Position numbers and translations under genes: made by a program
Part shown: positions 45,923 to 54,162 of the stretch, piece after piece
Numbering within the stretch: the first letter of the stretch is position 1
Layout: every line of letters begins with the position of its first letter
Origin: Reichenbachiella agariperforans
GTDB lineage: Bacteria; Bacteroidota; Bacteroidia; Cytophagales; Cyclobacteriaceae
Direction: 5' to 3'
DNA length: 64,000 bases
Assembly: GCF_900142205.1 (NCBI RefSeq)
Contig: NZ_FRAA01000001.1
Coordinates: 526,803 to 590,802 of the forward strand
Notes under the pieces: model-generated
What the model was told of the DNA's origin: nothing
The model's database searches: none
What the model saw: the letters and a program-made list of their open reading frames with translations, nothing else

Positions 45923-46492
45923 TTAATGTTTTAGAAGTTCTTTTAATTTTTCTCTAGTGTGATAAAGCCTCGACTTAACCGTCCCCTTGGGTATCCCCAA
46001 AATGTTTGAAATACTTTGGATGGAATGAGACTCCATATAATACAGCGTCATAATCAGTTTGCTCTCTGCAGGTAGTGTCGCCATCATCTGCTCTAGGCGA
46101 CACAGTGATTGCTCAGTAGTGTCTTCAAAACTGCCAACACTGTCAGCAGTATCAGAATCATGATTTCTATAACATCCATCTGTCTCTCGATTGTTTAATT
46201 CTATATTCACCTTTTGTTTTCTCAACCAATCGATAGATCGTCTATCCACGATGGTTCTAATCCACGATCCAAAATTGGAGACATCCTCCAACTTGTGCAG
46301 ATGACCAATCAACCACTGCCATACATCCTGCACGATGTCTTGAGACTGCTCACGGTTGCCAGTTCGGATAAAGGACTGATAGATCAAATTCTCATGCCAC
46401 CTGACAACCAATTGTTCAAAAGCCTCCTGGTCTCCGTTTCGTACTTGCATCACCAACAATTCATCCAGTATTTGAGCCTTTCTTTTGATCAT
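45923..46492 (-). CDS. ECF-type RNA polymerase sigma factor
   Basis: A 189-residue sigma-70 family protein. Region 2 lies at about residues 25-90 (EQLVVRWHENLIYQSFIRTGNREQSQDIVQDVWQWLI and GSWIRTIVDRRSIDWLRKQK), and region 4 at about 130-185 (LPAESKLIMTLYYMESHSIQSISNILGIPKGTVKSRLYHTREKLKELL). There is an acidic linker between. It would direct polymerase to a small alternative regulon. The DUF6768-like membrane protein is encoded 4 bases downstream. Confidence 0.92.
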   Translation of the reverse strand: MIKRKAQILDELLVMQVRNGDQEAFEQLVVRWHENLIYQSFIRTGNREQSQDIVQDVWQWLIGHLHKLEDVSNFGSWIRTIVDRRSIDWLRKQKVNIELNNRETDGCYRNHDSDTADSVGSFEDTTEQSLCRLEQMMATLPAESKLIMTLYYMESHSIQSISNILGIPKGTVKSRLYHTREKLKELLKH

Positions 46493-46582
46493 TTGCTATT
46501 AAGTCGTAGTAATATCTCTATGGTTCAATGATTTTAAAGAAATATTTTAAAGATTCTCATTTAATCAAAACCATACGATCAC

Positions 46583-46631
46583 AAAAAACGCAAGCCCTGA
46601 CCTAGAGTCTATCTCTACATCAGGGCTTGCG
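46583..46631 (-). terminator. Terminator of the GH10 xylanase transcript
   Basis: CGCAAGCCCTGA (46589-46600) pairs perfectly with TCAGGGCTTGCG (46620-46631). On the minus strand a run of six T follows (46588-46583), the order expected for a terminator of the GH10 operon. Confidence 0.88.
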
Positions 46632-46643
46632 TTCTACATCCTA

Positions 46644-46699
46644 AGTCTTGGTTCTGGAGTCTTGGTTCTGGAGTCTTGGTTCTGGAGTCTTGGTTCTAG
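46644..46699. repeat. Four tandem 14-bp repeats at the end of the xylanase gene
   Basis: AGTCTTGGTTCTGG is repeated four times head to tail (46644-46657, 46658-46671, 46672-46685, 46686-46699); the last copy ends in TAG and covers the stop codon region of the minus-strand xylanase gene. Three units are identical, the fourth differs by one base. Confidence 0.9.
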
Positions 46700-47787
46700 A
46701 ACTTCACTACTTCCCAATATACCTCTTTCGGTTCGTTGTTTTGATCGAAAAGCAAAGGATAGTCTTTGCGATCTGGTACTGGAAAGTGATCCAACCAACT
46801 GTACTGATCTGATACATTCCAGAAAGTCACAGAGGACAGCTTCTCTTTGTTCTCTCTAAAGACACGAAATATCATATCGTATTGAACGATCTGTTTTTGT
46901 TTCAATTCGTCCGTAAAGGTATCATCATCATCGGCACGTTTGTCACGTGGAGCGTGCTCTTTAGGGTAAATTGATACATCTAGCTCCGTGATTTGCACTT
47001 GCAATCCCATACCTGTAAAACGATCAATAGTCGCTCTCAAAGTAGACTCACTTGGTTCGTACACCGACCAGTGTCCCTGAATACCTACCCCATCGATCGG
47101 CACACCTGCTTCTTGCAATCCCTTGACCATCTTATAAATCTTCTCTCGTTTGACTGGGTTGATCACCTCATAGTCGTTGTAAAACAACTGTACATCTGGA
47201 TCTGCCGCTCTAGCGAACTCGAATGCCTTAGCGATGAACTCCTCTCCACAGATCTGGTACCATTTGGAGTCTCTGTAAAACACATCAGACTGATCAGAGA
47301 TGGCTTCATTGACCACATCCCATGCATAGATCACGTCCTTGTAGCGCGTCACCACGTCGGTGATGTGTCGCTCCAGTCGCTCGTACAACACCTCTTTACT
47401 CACGTCATTGCCCAGCGAATCCACGAACAACCAGTCTGGTGCTTGATTGTGCCAGAGCAAAGCGTGTCCACGTAGCTTCATATTATTGGCCTTAGCAAAT
47501 GCTGCTATCTCATCAGCAGGTGCCCAATTGTACTTATCTTCCTTCGGGTGGATCGGCCCTGACTTCATCACGTTCTCAGGTGTCATGCTCACGAAGTTGT
47601 CCTTGATCAACTGCGCTTGTTTGCCCTTGAGTGCCCTAGGAGACACGGCTACCCCTATCGGGAAATAGTCCTTGTAATAGGTACTCAACCCCAAATCTTC
47701 ACTTACTTCCGATTGTTTGTCCTGACTCGGACTACACGCCAACAGCAGTGCCGACACTACTAGTATTTTCAAATCTACTTTCATCAT
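46696..47787 (-). CDS. GH10 endo-beta-1,4-xylanase lipoprotein
   Basis: A 363-residue lipoprotein with the lipobox ending at Cys18 (LLAC). The GH10 barrel fills the rest of the protein: MTPENVMKSGPI, GHALLWHNQAPDWL, the acid/base Glu161 in WDVVNEAI and the nucleophile Glu268 in ITELDV, plus FWNVSDQYSWLD. It should cut xylan chains at the surface or in the periplasm. It is downstream of the dehydrogenase gene on the same strand (9 bases), and the predicted LacI operator upstream of that gene would control both. Confidence 0.95.
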   Translation of the reverse strand: MMKVDLKILVVSALLLACSPSQDKQSEVSEDLGLSTYYKDYFPIGVAVSPRALKGKQAQLIKDNFVSMTPENVMKSGPIHPKEDKYNWAPADEIAAFAKANNMKLRGHALLWHNQAPDWLFVDSLGNDVSKEVLYERLERHITDVVTRYKDVIYAWDVVNEAISDQSDVFYRDSKWYQICGEEFIAKAFEFARAADPDVQLFYNDYEVINPVKREKIYKMVKGLQEAGVPIDGVGIQGHWSVYEPSESTLRATIDRFTGMGLQVQITELDVSIYPKEHAPRDKRADDDDTFTDELKQKQIVQYDMIFRVFRENKEKLSSVTFWNVSDQYSWLDHFPVPDRKDYPLLFDQNNEPKEVYWEVVKF

Positions 47788-47796
47788 ATTCTATTG

Positions 47797-48609
47797 TTAC
47801 ACCCCACTAAATGCACTAAAACCACCATCTACTGGCAACACCACTCCAGTCACAAAAGTAGCAGACTCGGAGCACAAAAACTGAACTGCCCCGTTCAATT
47901 CTGTAATCTCACCAAACCGTCCCATAGGCGTCTTGGCTATCACTTTTTCGCTGCGGTCTGTGAGGCTTCCGTCTTCGTTGAGCAGCAATTTTCTATTTTG
48001 ATCCCCGATAAAAAAGCCTGGTGCGATGGCGTTGACACGTACTTTGTCTCCATAGCGTCTCGCCATCTCAGCAGCCATCCATTGGGTGAAGGAATTGACA
48101 CCTGTCTTGGCTACCGAGTAGCTCATCACTCGCGTGATAGCCGTATAAGTCGCCATGGATGAGATATTGATGATCGAACCAGCGCCTTGCGCCGCGATAG
48201 CTTCTCCAAAGATCAAACTTGGATAGATTGAGCCCTTGAGATTGACGTCCATCGCATAGTCGATTTCGCCCAAGTCTAGATCAAAGATCTGCTGATCCTC
48301 CTTTTGGGTCGCTCCGGGGACATTACCCCCAGCTGCATTGATGAGTACATCTATCCGACCAAACTGATCCATGATCTGCTGCTTGGCGGATTGAAGACTT
48401 TCCGTATTCATGACATCACAGGAGATACCTACTACATCTGAGTTTATAGGGGTAAGTTGCGCCACCTGCGCCTCCAATTTATCCTGACTCCTACTAATGA
48501 GTACCACCTTGGCTCCCTCTTGAGCAAAATGCTGCGCCATACTACCTCCTAGCACTCCCGAGCCTCCGGTAATGACCACCACTTTGTCTTGTACACTAAA
48601 ATTTGTCAT
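47797..48609 (-). CDS. Short-chain dehydrogenase, probable D-mannonate oxidoreductase (fructuronate reductase)
   Basis: A 270-residue NAD(P)-dependent SDR. The cofactor loop is ITGGSGVLGGSMA (about residues 14-26), NAAGGN follows near 92, and the active site is Ser (ISSMATY) with YSVAKTG (Tyr and Lys). The GVLG and INAAGGNVPGAT segments recall SDR-type mannonate oxidoreductases that reduce fructuronate in glucuronate breakdown. This fits the GH115 alpha-glucuronidase of the same locus, which releases (methyl)glucuronate from xylan. The exact substrate is inferred, not shown. First gene of the operon with GH10. Confidence 0.8.
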   Translation of the reverse strand: MTNFSVQDKVVVITGGSGVLGGSMAQHFAQEGAKVVLISRSQDKLEAQVAQLTPINSDVVGISCDVMNTESLQSAKQQIMDQFGRIDVLINAAGGNVPGATQKEDQQIFDLDLGEIDYAMDVNLKGSIYPSLIFGEAIAAQGAGSIINISSMATYTAITRVMSYSVAKTGVNSFTQWMAAEMARRYGDKVRVNAIAPGFFIGDQNRKLLLNEDGSLTDRSEKVIAKTPMGRFGEITELNGAVQFLCSESATFVTGVVLPVDGGFSAFSGV

Positions 48610-48783
48610 TGAATATTAATTATGAGTTGGGTTATCGGATGCCATATTCCCCTATTGTTAACCCGCTTATTTTCTAACATAATCAGTCAATAGTGGTGAT
48701 AATAAAATGAACACCGCACTAGTCTCTAATTCAGAAGTAACCCAATATCGCTCCCTATAACTTTTTACCTACTTAAATCTCAA

Positions 48784-48814
48784 CAAAGAAAGCACTTATC
48801 ACCAACTCACGCAA
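48784..48814 (-). promoter_or_regulatory. Predicted promoter of the dehydrogenase-xylanase operon
   Basis: On the minus strand TTG (48814-48812), a 20-base spacer and TTTCTTTG (48791-48784, one mismatch to TAnnTTTG). The TTG lies inside the palindrome at 48809-48824. The same geometry is seen at the second SusC promoter. Confidence 0.6.
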
Positions 48815-48824
48815 CCGATTGCGT
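48809..48824. promoter_or_regulatory. Predicted LacI-family operator, copy 1
   Basis: ACGCAACCGATTGCGT is a near-perfect 16-bp palindrome with the central CG-type step usual for LacI-family sites. It covers the -33 TTG of the minus-strand promoter. A nearly identical palindrome lies at 62536-62551, next to the LacI-family gene. Confidence 0.7.
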
Positions 48825-48887
48825 AGATTAATTACTATATTTCCACTTTGACGTAAATACAAGAACAACACATTCAAATACGCAGCA

Positions 48888-50561
48888 TTGACTAAAGAAG
48901 CACTTTATAAACTCATCACTGTTTCACTTCCCATTGTACTCCTACTCCTACTAGAAGGAGCTTTAAGAATTACTGGATATGGTCAGAATTATGCACTATT
49001 CAACCAAGTGAGTATAGAAGGAAGACCTGACTACCTAGAGATGAATCCTGCAATTGCCAAAAAATACTTTAAAGACAAAGGCTTTCACTCAGACAATCAA
49101 TTTGACTTATTTCTCAAAACTAAAACAGACAGTACATACAGGGTATTTGTACAGGGTGCTTCGACGACTGTAGGATTCCCTTATTATCACGGAGGGGCAT
49201 TTCCTAGAATGCTCAAACATAGATTGTCTCAGACCTTTCCTGAAAAGAACATAGAAGTCGTCAATACGGGCATCACTGCTGTAAACTCCTATACACTGTG
49301 GGATCTAACCGATCGAATCATAGATCAAAAGCCAGACTTGATCATCATCTATGCTGGTCACAATGAATACTACGGCGCTTTAGGAACTGGATCATCCAGA
49401 TCACTGGGTCGCCAACCTACCTTGGTCAGAACTTATCTATACCTGAAAGATTTTCGCTTTTTTCAGTTACTAGAGAATACCATGTCAAGCCTCATAAACC
49501 ATGAAGCCAACCCTTCCAAAATAGGCGAAACAACCCTCATGGAAGTGATGGCAAAAGAACAGCGCATCCCACTCCAATCCGAAAGCTACCAAACAGGCAT
49601 AGATCAATTCGAAAGCAACATGGACAGGATACTAGCCAAATACAAGAAAAATAATATCCCTGTCATCCTCTCCACTCTCGTATCCAATGAAAAAGACATC
49701 AAACCCTTTATTAGTGACAGTCTGGAAAATGAAGAGGAGCTGATCCATGACCTTAAAAACTCAAGCCTATCTGCTGCCACCAAAAAAGCACAAAACAACG
49801 CACTGGCTGCTTATTTACTTGGGCAATATTATCTCGAATACCATATAGATTCAGCACAGAAGTACCTCCACCTAGCCAAAGAATTAGACCTTTTGAGGTT
49901 TCGTGCTCCTGACGATATCAACCGTACAATCCTTCGTTTAGGACAAAAGCACGATTACCCGCTAGTCGATATGGAAAAAGTATTTCTGACACATTCTCCC
50001 AAGAAAGTCATCGGCGATGAACTGATGATGGAACATGTCCATCCTAATGTCCAAGGCTACTTCCTGATGGCAGACGCCTTCTATGAAAAAATGAAAAAGT
50101 TGAATCATGTGAGTAACAATTGGCCAACCTACATCAGTTACGATGAAGCGATTTTGGATCTCCCAATCACAGCGATTGACTCAATCAAGGGAAAATACGT
50201 GACCGATAATCTAAAGAAATCATGGCCGTACAATCTAAAAATGGCGGGATCCCGTGCCCTGATGCCCTATTCTTTAGAAAATGCATCTTATGAAGAGAAA
50301 ATGGTACTGAATCTAATCAACAATCGATCAACATGGAAAGAGGCCATGACACAATCCTACGAAATGTACAAGCGGAAGGGTGATTACAAACAAGCACTCA
50401 AAGTAGCCCAATCATTGATTTTGGAATATCCTGAAACAGCTAAATTGTATCGCTCCGCGGGTGAAATGTGTATAAAGCTCAACCAGCCAGACAAAGCCAA
50501 TTACTACTTTCAGAAGTATGCTTTTCTGTCAGATCACCAAGGTCTTTCGATATCCTTCTGA
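48888..50561 (+). CDS. Membrane-anchored SGNH hydrolase-like protein with TPR C terminus
   Basis: A 557-residue protein with one N-terminal membrane helix (about 10-28). An SGNH-type domain follows: the serine block is VQGASTTVGFP (Ser92), the Asn block is IIYAGHNEYYG (Asn159), and the last block is EHVHPN (residues 382-387, Glu in place of the usual Asp). The C-terminal 80 residues look like tetratricopeptide repeats. No ATG exists between the upstream in-frame stop at 48849 and residue 52, so the start is the TTG at 48888. Its 3' end overlaps the convergent SxtJ-like gene by 28 bases. Genes of this type are often near NodU-type carbamoyltransferases; the ester substrate is unknown. Confidence 0.8.
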   Translation: MTKEALYKLITVSLPIVLLLLLEGALRITGYGQNYALFNQVSIEGRPDYLEMNPAIAKKYFKDKGFHSDNQFDLFLKTKTDSTYRVFVQGASTTVGFPYYHGGAFPRMLKHRLSQTFPEKNIEVVNTGITAVNSYTLWDLTDRIIDQKPDLIIIYAGHNEYYGALGTGSSRSLGRQPTLVRTYLYLKDFRFFQLLENTMSSLINHEANPSKIGETTLMEVMAKEQRIPLQSESYQTGIDQFESNMDRILAKYKKNNIPVILSTLVSNEKDIKPFISDSLENEEELIHDLKNSSLSAATKKAQNNALAAYLLGQYYLEYHIDSAQKYLHLAKELDLLRFRAPDDINRTILRLGQKHDYPLVDMEKVFLTHSPKKVIGDELMMEHVHPNVQGYFLMADAFYEKMKKLNHVSNNWPTYISYDEAILDLPITAIDSIKGKYVTDNLKKSWPYNLKMAGSRALMPYSLENASYEEKMVLNLINNRSTWKEAMTQSYEMYKRKGDYKQALKVAQSLILEYPETAKLYRSAGEMCIKLNQPDKANYYFQKYAFLSDHQGLSISF

Positions 50562-50893
50562 CTGAATAGATGATTTCGTGTATAAAAATGAGAATTTCCT
50601 TTCTTCTTTTTCAGTATATGATTGCTCCCTGTCAATCTCTGAAAAAAGGATACAGGGACGAGAAAAAAATAAAAGATGACAAACATGGTCACATAGTTCA
50701 TGACCACTCCTAAATAGCGAGAGAAGATCAGCCAAACTCTACCAATTACAAGGGTTAATCTTTTAGAAATCAAGGCTAAAGTCAACAAACCAATTGACAA
50801 ATACACCAACCAACCAATCTCCAACCACAGCGAAGCAACAAGCGATGCTAAAGCGAGTACTACGATAGTTTCCAGTGCTGTTTCCCTATTCAT
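50534..50893 (-). CDS. SxtJ-like membrane protein
   Basis: A 119-residue protein with two or three membrane helices (about residues 10-26, 27-44 and 60-82; ALETIVVLALASLVASLWLEIG, VVMNYVTMFVIFYFFLVPVSFF) and a basic C terminus (ILKKKKGNSHFYTRNHLFSQKDIERPW). The pattern and position match SxtJ-family proteins encoded beside carbamoyltransferases. Its ATG overlaps the stop of the DUF5989 gene as TGATG, which indicates translational coupling. An upstream in-frame start at 50995 was rejected because it lies inside that gene. Confidence 0.78.
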   Translation of the reverse strand: MNRETALETIVVLALASLVASLWLEIGWLVYLSIGLLTLALISKRLTLVIGRVWLIFSRYLGVVMNYVTMFVIFYFFLVPVSFFQRLTGSNHILKKKKGNSHFYTRNHLFSQKDIERPW

Positions 50894-51042
50894 CAAAACA
50901 ATGTATAAATGAATGGCGCCAATGCAGTACCACTGGCAAAAAAAATCAGAACCCCGAACAACAAGAAAATAATAAAGAGCGGCACTAGCCACCACTTTTT
51001 TCTTTCCTTGAGAAAGAGGAAGAACTCTCTAATAAACTCCAT
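50893..51042 (-). CDS. DUF5989 small membrane protein
   Basis: A 49-residue protein: MEFIREFFLFLKERKKWW is an amphipathic basic start, then one membrane helix (about residues 19-37) and a short tail (ASGTALAPFIYTLF). It matches DUF5989, a family of about 50 residues usually encoded between carbamoyltransferase and SxtJ genes. Its ATG directly follows the TAG of the carbamoyltransferase gene with no spacer, and its TGA overlaps the next ATG, so three genes are tightly coupled. Confidence 0.82.
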   Translation of the reverse strand: MEFIREFFLFLKERKKWWLVPLFIIFLLFGVLIFFASGTALAPFIYTLF

Positions 51043-52842
51043 CTATTTTTCGATTATATAATTTTCCAACACCAATATATCCATACCAGATTTCTCAAAA
51101 CAACGAAACGCATCCTCTGGGGAATTGACGATGGGTTCATCTTTGATATTAAAACTCGTATTGATCAGTACGCCCGTGCCCGTCAATTGCTTGAATGACT
51201 GAACCAAGCGCCAAAACGCAGGGTTTAATTCTTTTTTCACCACTTGAACCCTCGCTGAAAAATCGACATGCGTGACAGCAGGCAGGCTCGACTTTCTCAA
51301 TTTACGCTTTTCCTCCAAACTATATTCATAAAAATCTTTCGGCAGGACTTCCCTCAATGACTCTTTGACCATGCTGGTAAAAAGCATATAGTAAGAGTGT
51401 TTGCTAAGATCAAAATACGCCTCATAATCCTCCTCGCATACCACTGGGGCAAACGGTCGAAAACCTTCTCTGAACTTGATTTTCATATTCAGATTGTACT
51501 GCATATCTGGGTCAGTAGCATCTGCCAAAATACTTCTGTTGCCCAAAGCTCTAGGGCCAAATTCGGTTCTACCTCTAAACCAACCCACGACTTTCTTATC
51601 TGCGATGTATTGTGCGGTGACTTTGGTAAGCTCTTCCGTACGCTCAAAATATTGGTATTTGTATTGATGCTTTCGCAAAAGTCGTTCGATGTACTGATTG
51701 CTATACCGAGACCCTAGATAGACATCAAAAGGCTTCTCTGATCCATGAAAGCATCTATCCTTGCTGAGATACGATGCAGCCAATGCCGCACCCAAAGCCC
51801 CGCCAGCATCCCCAGCAGCTGGCTGCACATAGATATCATCAAAAACCTTCTCTGCAAACAAAACCGAATTAGCCACGCAGTTCAGTGCTACCCCTCCTGC
51901 CAAACAGAGATTGCTTTCGCCTGTTTCTTGTTTTACATGCTTCATCAACTTGAGCAACACTTCTTCTGTGACCTTTTGTGCAGCCATAGCCAAATCAGCA
52001 TGGGTTTGATCCAACGCTTCTTCTGGCAACCTTCTTTTCACCCCGAACAGCTTTTGCCATTTTTTCGGGTTCACCATTCGCAAACCCACGGAATATTCAA
52101 AATAAGCGCTATTCAATTTGATCGAGCCGTCAGGTTTGATATCTACTAGATTTTCTCGAATGAGATGGATAAAATCCAACACACGCTCTGAGTTAGGATT
52201 TCCATAAGGAGCCAGCCCCATCATTTTGTACTCACCAGCATTCACCTCGAAACCCAAGAAATAGGTAAATGAAGAATAAAGCAAACCTACAGAATCAGGA
52301 AAATGCAGCTCTCCTCGCACCTCAACACCCCTTTCTCCACATGCGACACCATAGGAAGTCGTCACCCATTCGCCTACACCATCTACAGTCAGATAGGCGC
52401 TTCGATCAAATGGAGAAGTATAAAAAGCACTAGCGGCATGTGAGAGATGATGCTCCGAAAAATGAATCGGTATCTTGATTGTTTTGGTTTGGGCCAATGC
52501 CTTAAGCCGTTTTCTAATGACCTGCTTCATGAAAAGCTTTTCCTTGAGCCATACAGGCATTGCCATGGCAAAAGACCTGAAACCTCTGGGAGCAAAAGCG
52601 TAGTAGGTTTCCAACAGTCTTTCAAACTTCAAATAAGGTTTGTCATAAAAGACGATTTGATCAATATCATCGACAACAAGCCCTGCTTCGTGAAGACAAT
52701 AGGCTATAGCCTGCTCAGGAAAAGATGCATCATTCTTAATTCTAGAAAACCTCTCTTCCTGAGCTGCATACAGTACTTTTCCGTCCTGTACTATAGCAGC
52801 AGCCGAATCATGATAATACGCAGAAATGCCTAAAATTTTCAT
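51043..52842 (-). CDS. NodU/TobZ-family carbamoyltransferase
   Basis: A 599-residue cytoplasmic enzyme of the NodU/CmcH/TobZ family, which transfers a carbamoyl group from carbamoyl phosphate, through carbamoyladenylate, to a hydroxyl of sugars or antibiotics. The N-terminal Kae1-like domain shows ISAYYHDSAAA, HHLSHAASAF with the metal histidines, and LAGGVALNCVAN. The C-terminal domain has GRTEFGPRALGNRSILADA and TSFNIKDEPIV. The frame opens 14 codons earlier inside the GH8 gene, but MKILGISAYYHD at 52842 is the family start and leaves a 4-base gap. It is co-directional with the xylan genes. The acceptor is unknown. Confidence 0.92.
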   Translation of the reverse strand: MKILGISAYYHDSAAAIVQDGKVLYAAQEERFSRIKNDASFPEQAIAYCLHEAGLVVDDIDQIVFYDKPYLKFERLLETYYAFAPRGFRSFAMAMPVWLKEKLFMKQVIRKRLKALAQTKTIKIPIHFSEHHLSHAASAFYTSPFDRSAYLTVDGVGEWVTTSYGVACGERGVEVRGELHFPDSVGLLYSSFTYFLGFEVNAGEYKMMGLAPYGNPNSERVLDFIHLIRENLVDIKPDGSIKLNSAYFEYSVGLRMVNPKKWQKLFGVKRRLPEEALDQTHADLAMAAQKVTEEVLLKLMKHVKQETGESNLCLAGGVALNCVANSVLFAEKVFDDIYVQPAAGDAGGALGAALAASYLSKDRCFHGSEKPFDVYLGSRYSNQYIERLLRKHQYKYQYFERTEELTKVTAQYIADKKVVGWFRGRTEFGPRALGNRSILADATDPDMQYNLNMKIKFREGFRPFAPVVCEEDYEAYFDLSKHSYYMLFTSMVKESLREVLPKDFYEYSLEEKRKLRKSSLPAVTHVDFSARVQVVKKELNPAFWRLVQSFKQLTGTGVLINTSFNIKDEPIVNSPEDAFRCFEKSGMDILVLENYIIEK

Positions 52843-52846
52843 TTCA

Positions 52847-54151
52847 CTATTCAGCCTGCGGTGTGATGATTCGATAGTTTCCACTCAAATGCATCACGCT
52901 AAACAAGTAAAGCAGTCCATCGAAATAAGGATCAAAATAACCGTCTTCATAGGGTTCAAGTTTGGCATTCCATACTTCATCGACAAACTGCCATCCTTTG
53001 CCATGCGTGGCAGCCAAAGAAGCCGCTCCAGCAGTAGACACCAATCCCAATGAATGTCTTAGCTTTTCATAGCCTCCAGCCTGAAGAATCCATTCTGGAG
53101 TTGTCCCGTCTATATTATACTGATCGACATAGGTCTCTAAGCCTTGGCAATACAGAAAATCTTGGATACGATTGGCATACAGCTGTTGCCACTCGGCATC
53201 CTTAGCATACCAGCTGTAGTCCATCGCGATATTCATCGGTACGCGCCATGAATCATATCGAAATGCATCCCCCATTTTGCCACGGCTATGTGGCGCACCA
53301 CTGAATTCGGAATAGTCAGGCGTCAAACCCGTTTTGGGATGCGTGGCTCTGTGCAGAAAAATACGCGATGTATCTGCACAAGCGCTATAAAACGTCTCAT
53401 GACCATCGTTAGCATACTCAGCCCACACCTCAAAAAACGCCGGCAGATGATAGGAAGGATCAGTCCAGTCATATCCACCCTCATGAGGTACAAAATTGAT
53501 TTGCTTATGCTCTACATTGAGGACGTTTTTGACTCCCTCTGTACCGTCTTTGCTCCACATCGCATCAAGAATTCTTCTTGCCTCTCCATAGTAATCTATG
53601 CCTGTTTCATTCCCCCATTGGTTGGAGGCGAAAAGCAGCGCAGTGACAAAGTAGAGTTCTCCATCCGAGGCTGAGCCTTCTGCGTTGTGCTTTCCCGTTA
53701 AGGGGTCGACACTCCACGCAAAGTAAGCATCTCTGACTCCTCCTTGATGCTGCATGTATTTGGTCGTCCAGCGCCACAGTTTATCAAAGACTTCCTTCTT
53801 GTCCAATTGCACGGCCACCATGAGTCCATACGAGAGCCCTTCAGTTCGTGCGTCCTTGTTTTTCAAATCCGACACATAGGCCAAAGAGTCCTCTACCTCA
53901 AAATATACACGATTCGGCCCTTCGAACGTGTCATAGTAAGCCTTCTCCAACTTGGCATCTATCTCCGCTTGCGAATACCCCGCCTCCAAAAAGAGATTGC
54001 GGTATTTACCCGTTTCCGAAGCTCCTTTGGTCCAAGGCTTCATCTCCCCCCGTGGATCGCTTACTCCCTTTTCACAATCCTTCGGTGCATTCACGCACCC
54101 AACCAGCAAGACTAGGGCTAGTATCAGTTTATAATTTTTAAGATCTTTCAT
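52847..54151 (-). CDS. GH8 reducing-end exo-oligoxylanase-type lipoprotein
   Basis: A 434-residue lipoprotein with the lipobox ending at Cys19 (LVGC). The GH8 (alpha/alpha)6 domain spans about residues 50-425: RTEGLSYGLMVAVQ holds the general-acid Glu, SASDGELYF follows, and TPDYSEFSG supplies the Asp that acts as base in reducing-end xylose-releasing enzymes. It would trim xylo-oligosaccharides produced by the GH10 enzyme. GH8 endoglucanase is an alternative, but GH10 and GH115 in the locus favour xylan. It starts 11 bases after the GH115 stop. Confidence 0.88.
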   Translation of the reverse strand: MKDLKNYKLILALVLLVGCVNAPKDCEKGVSDPRGEMKPWTKGASETGKYRNLFLEAGYSQAEIDAKLEKAYYDTFEGPNRVYFEVEDSLAYVSDLKNKDARTEGLSYGLMVAVQLDKKEVFDKLWRWTTKYMQHQGGVRDAYFAWSVDPLTGKHNAEGSASDGELYFVTALLFASNQWGNETGIDYYGEARRILDAMWSKDGTEGVKNVLNVEHKQINFVPHEGGYDWTDPSYHLPAFFEVWAEYANDGHETFYSACADTSRIFLHRATHPKTGLTPDYSEFSGAPHSRGKMGDAFRYDSWRVPMNIAMDYSWYAKDAEWQQLYANRIQDFLYCQGLETYVDQYNIDGTTPEWILQAGGYEKLRHSLGLVSTAGAASLAATHGKGWQFVDEVWNAKLEPYEDGYFDPYFDGLLYLFSVMHLSGNYRIITPQAE

Positions 54152-54162
54152 GTCTTACCTAT

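Noticed and set aside
46993-47475. 160-codon plus-strand open frame opposite the GH10 gene
   Set aside because: It is antisense to conserved GH10 sequence and includes the complement of the catalytic motifs.
50894-50995. Longer N terminus for the SxtJ-like protein
   Set aside because: It would overlap the DUF5989 gene in another frame; the TGATG junction gives the natural start.
52843-52884. Earlier start for the carbamoyltransferase inside the GH8 gene
   Set aside because: The added 14 residues are not part of the family, whose N terminus is MKILGISAYYHD.
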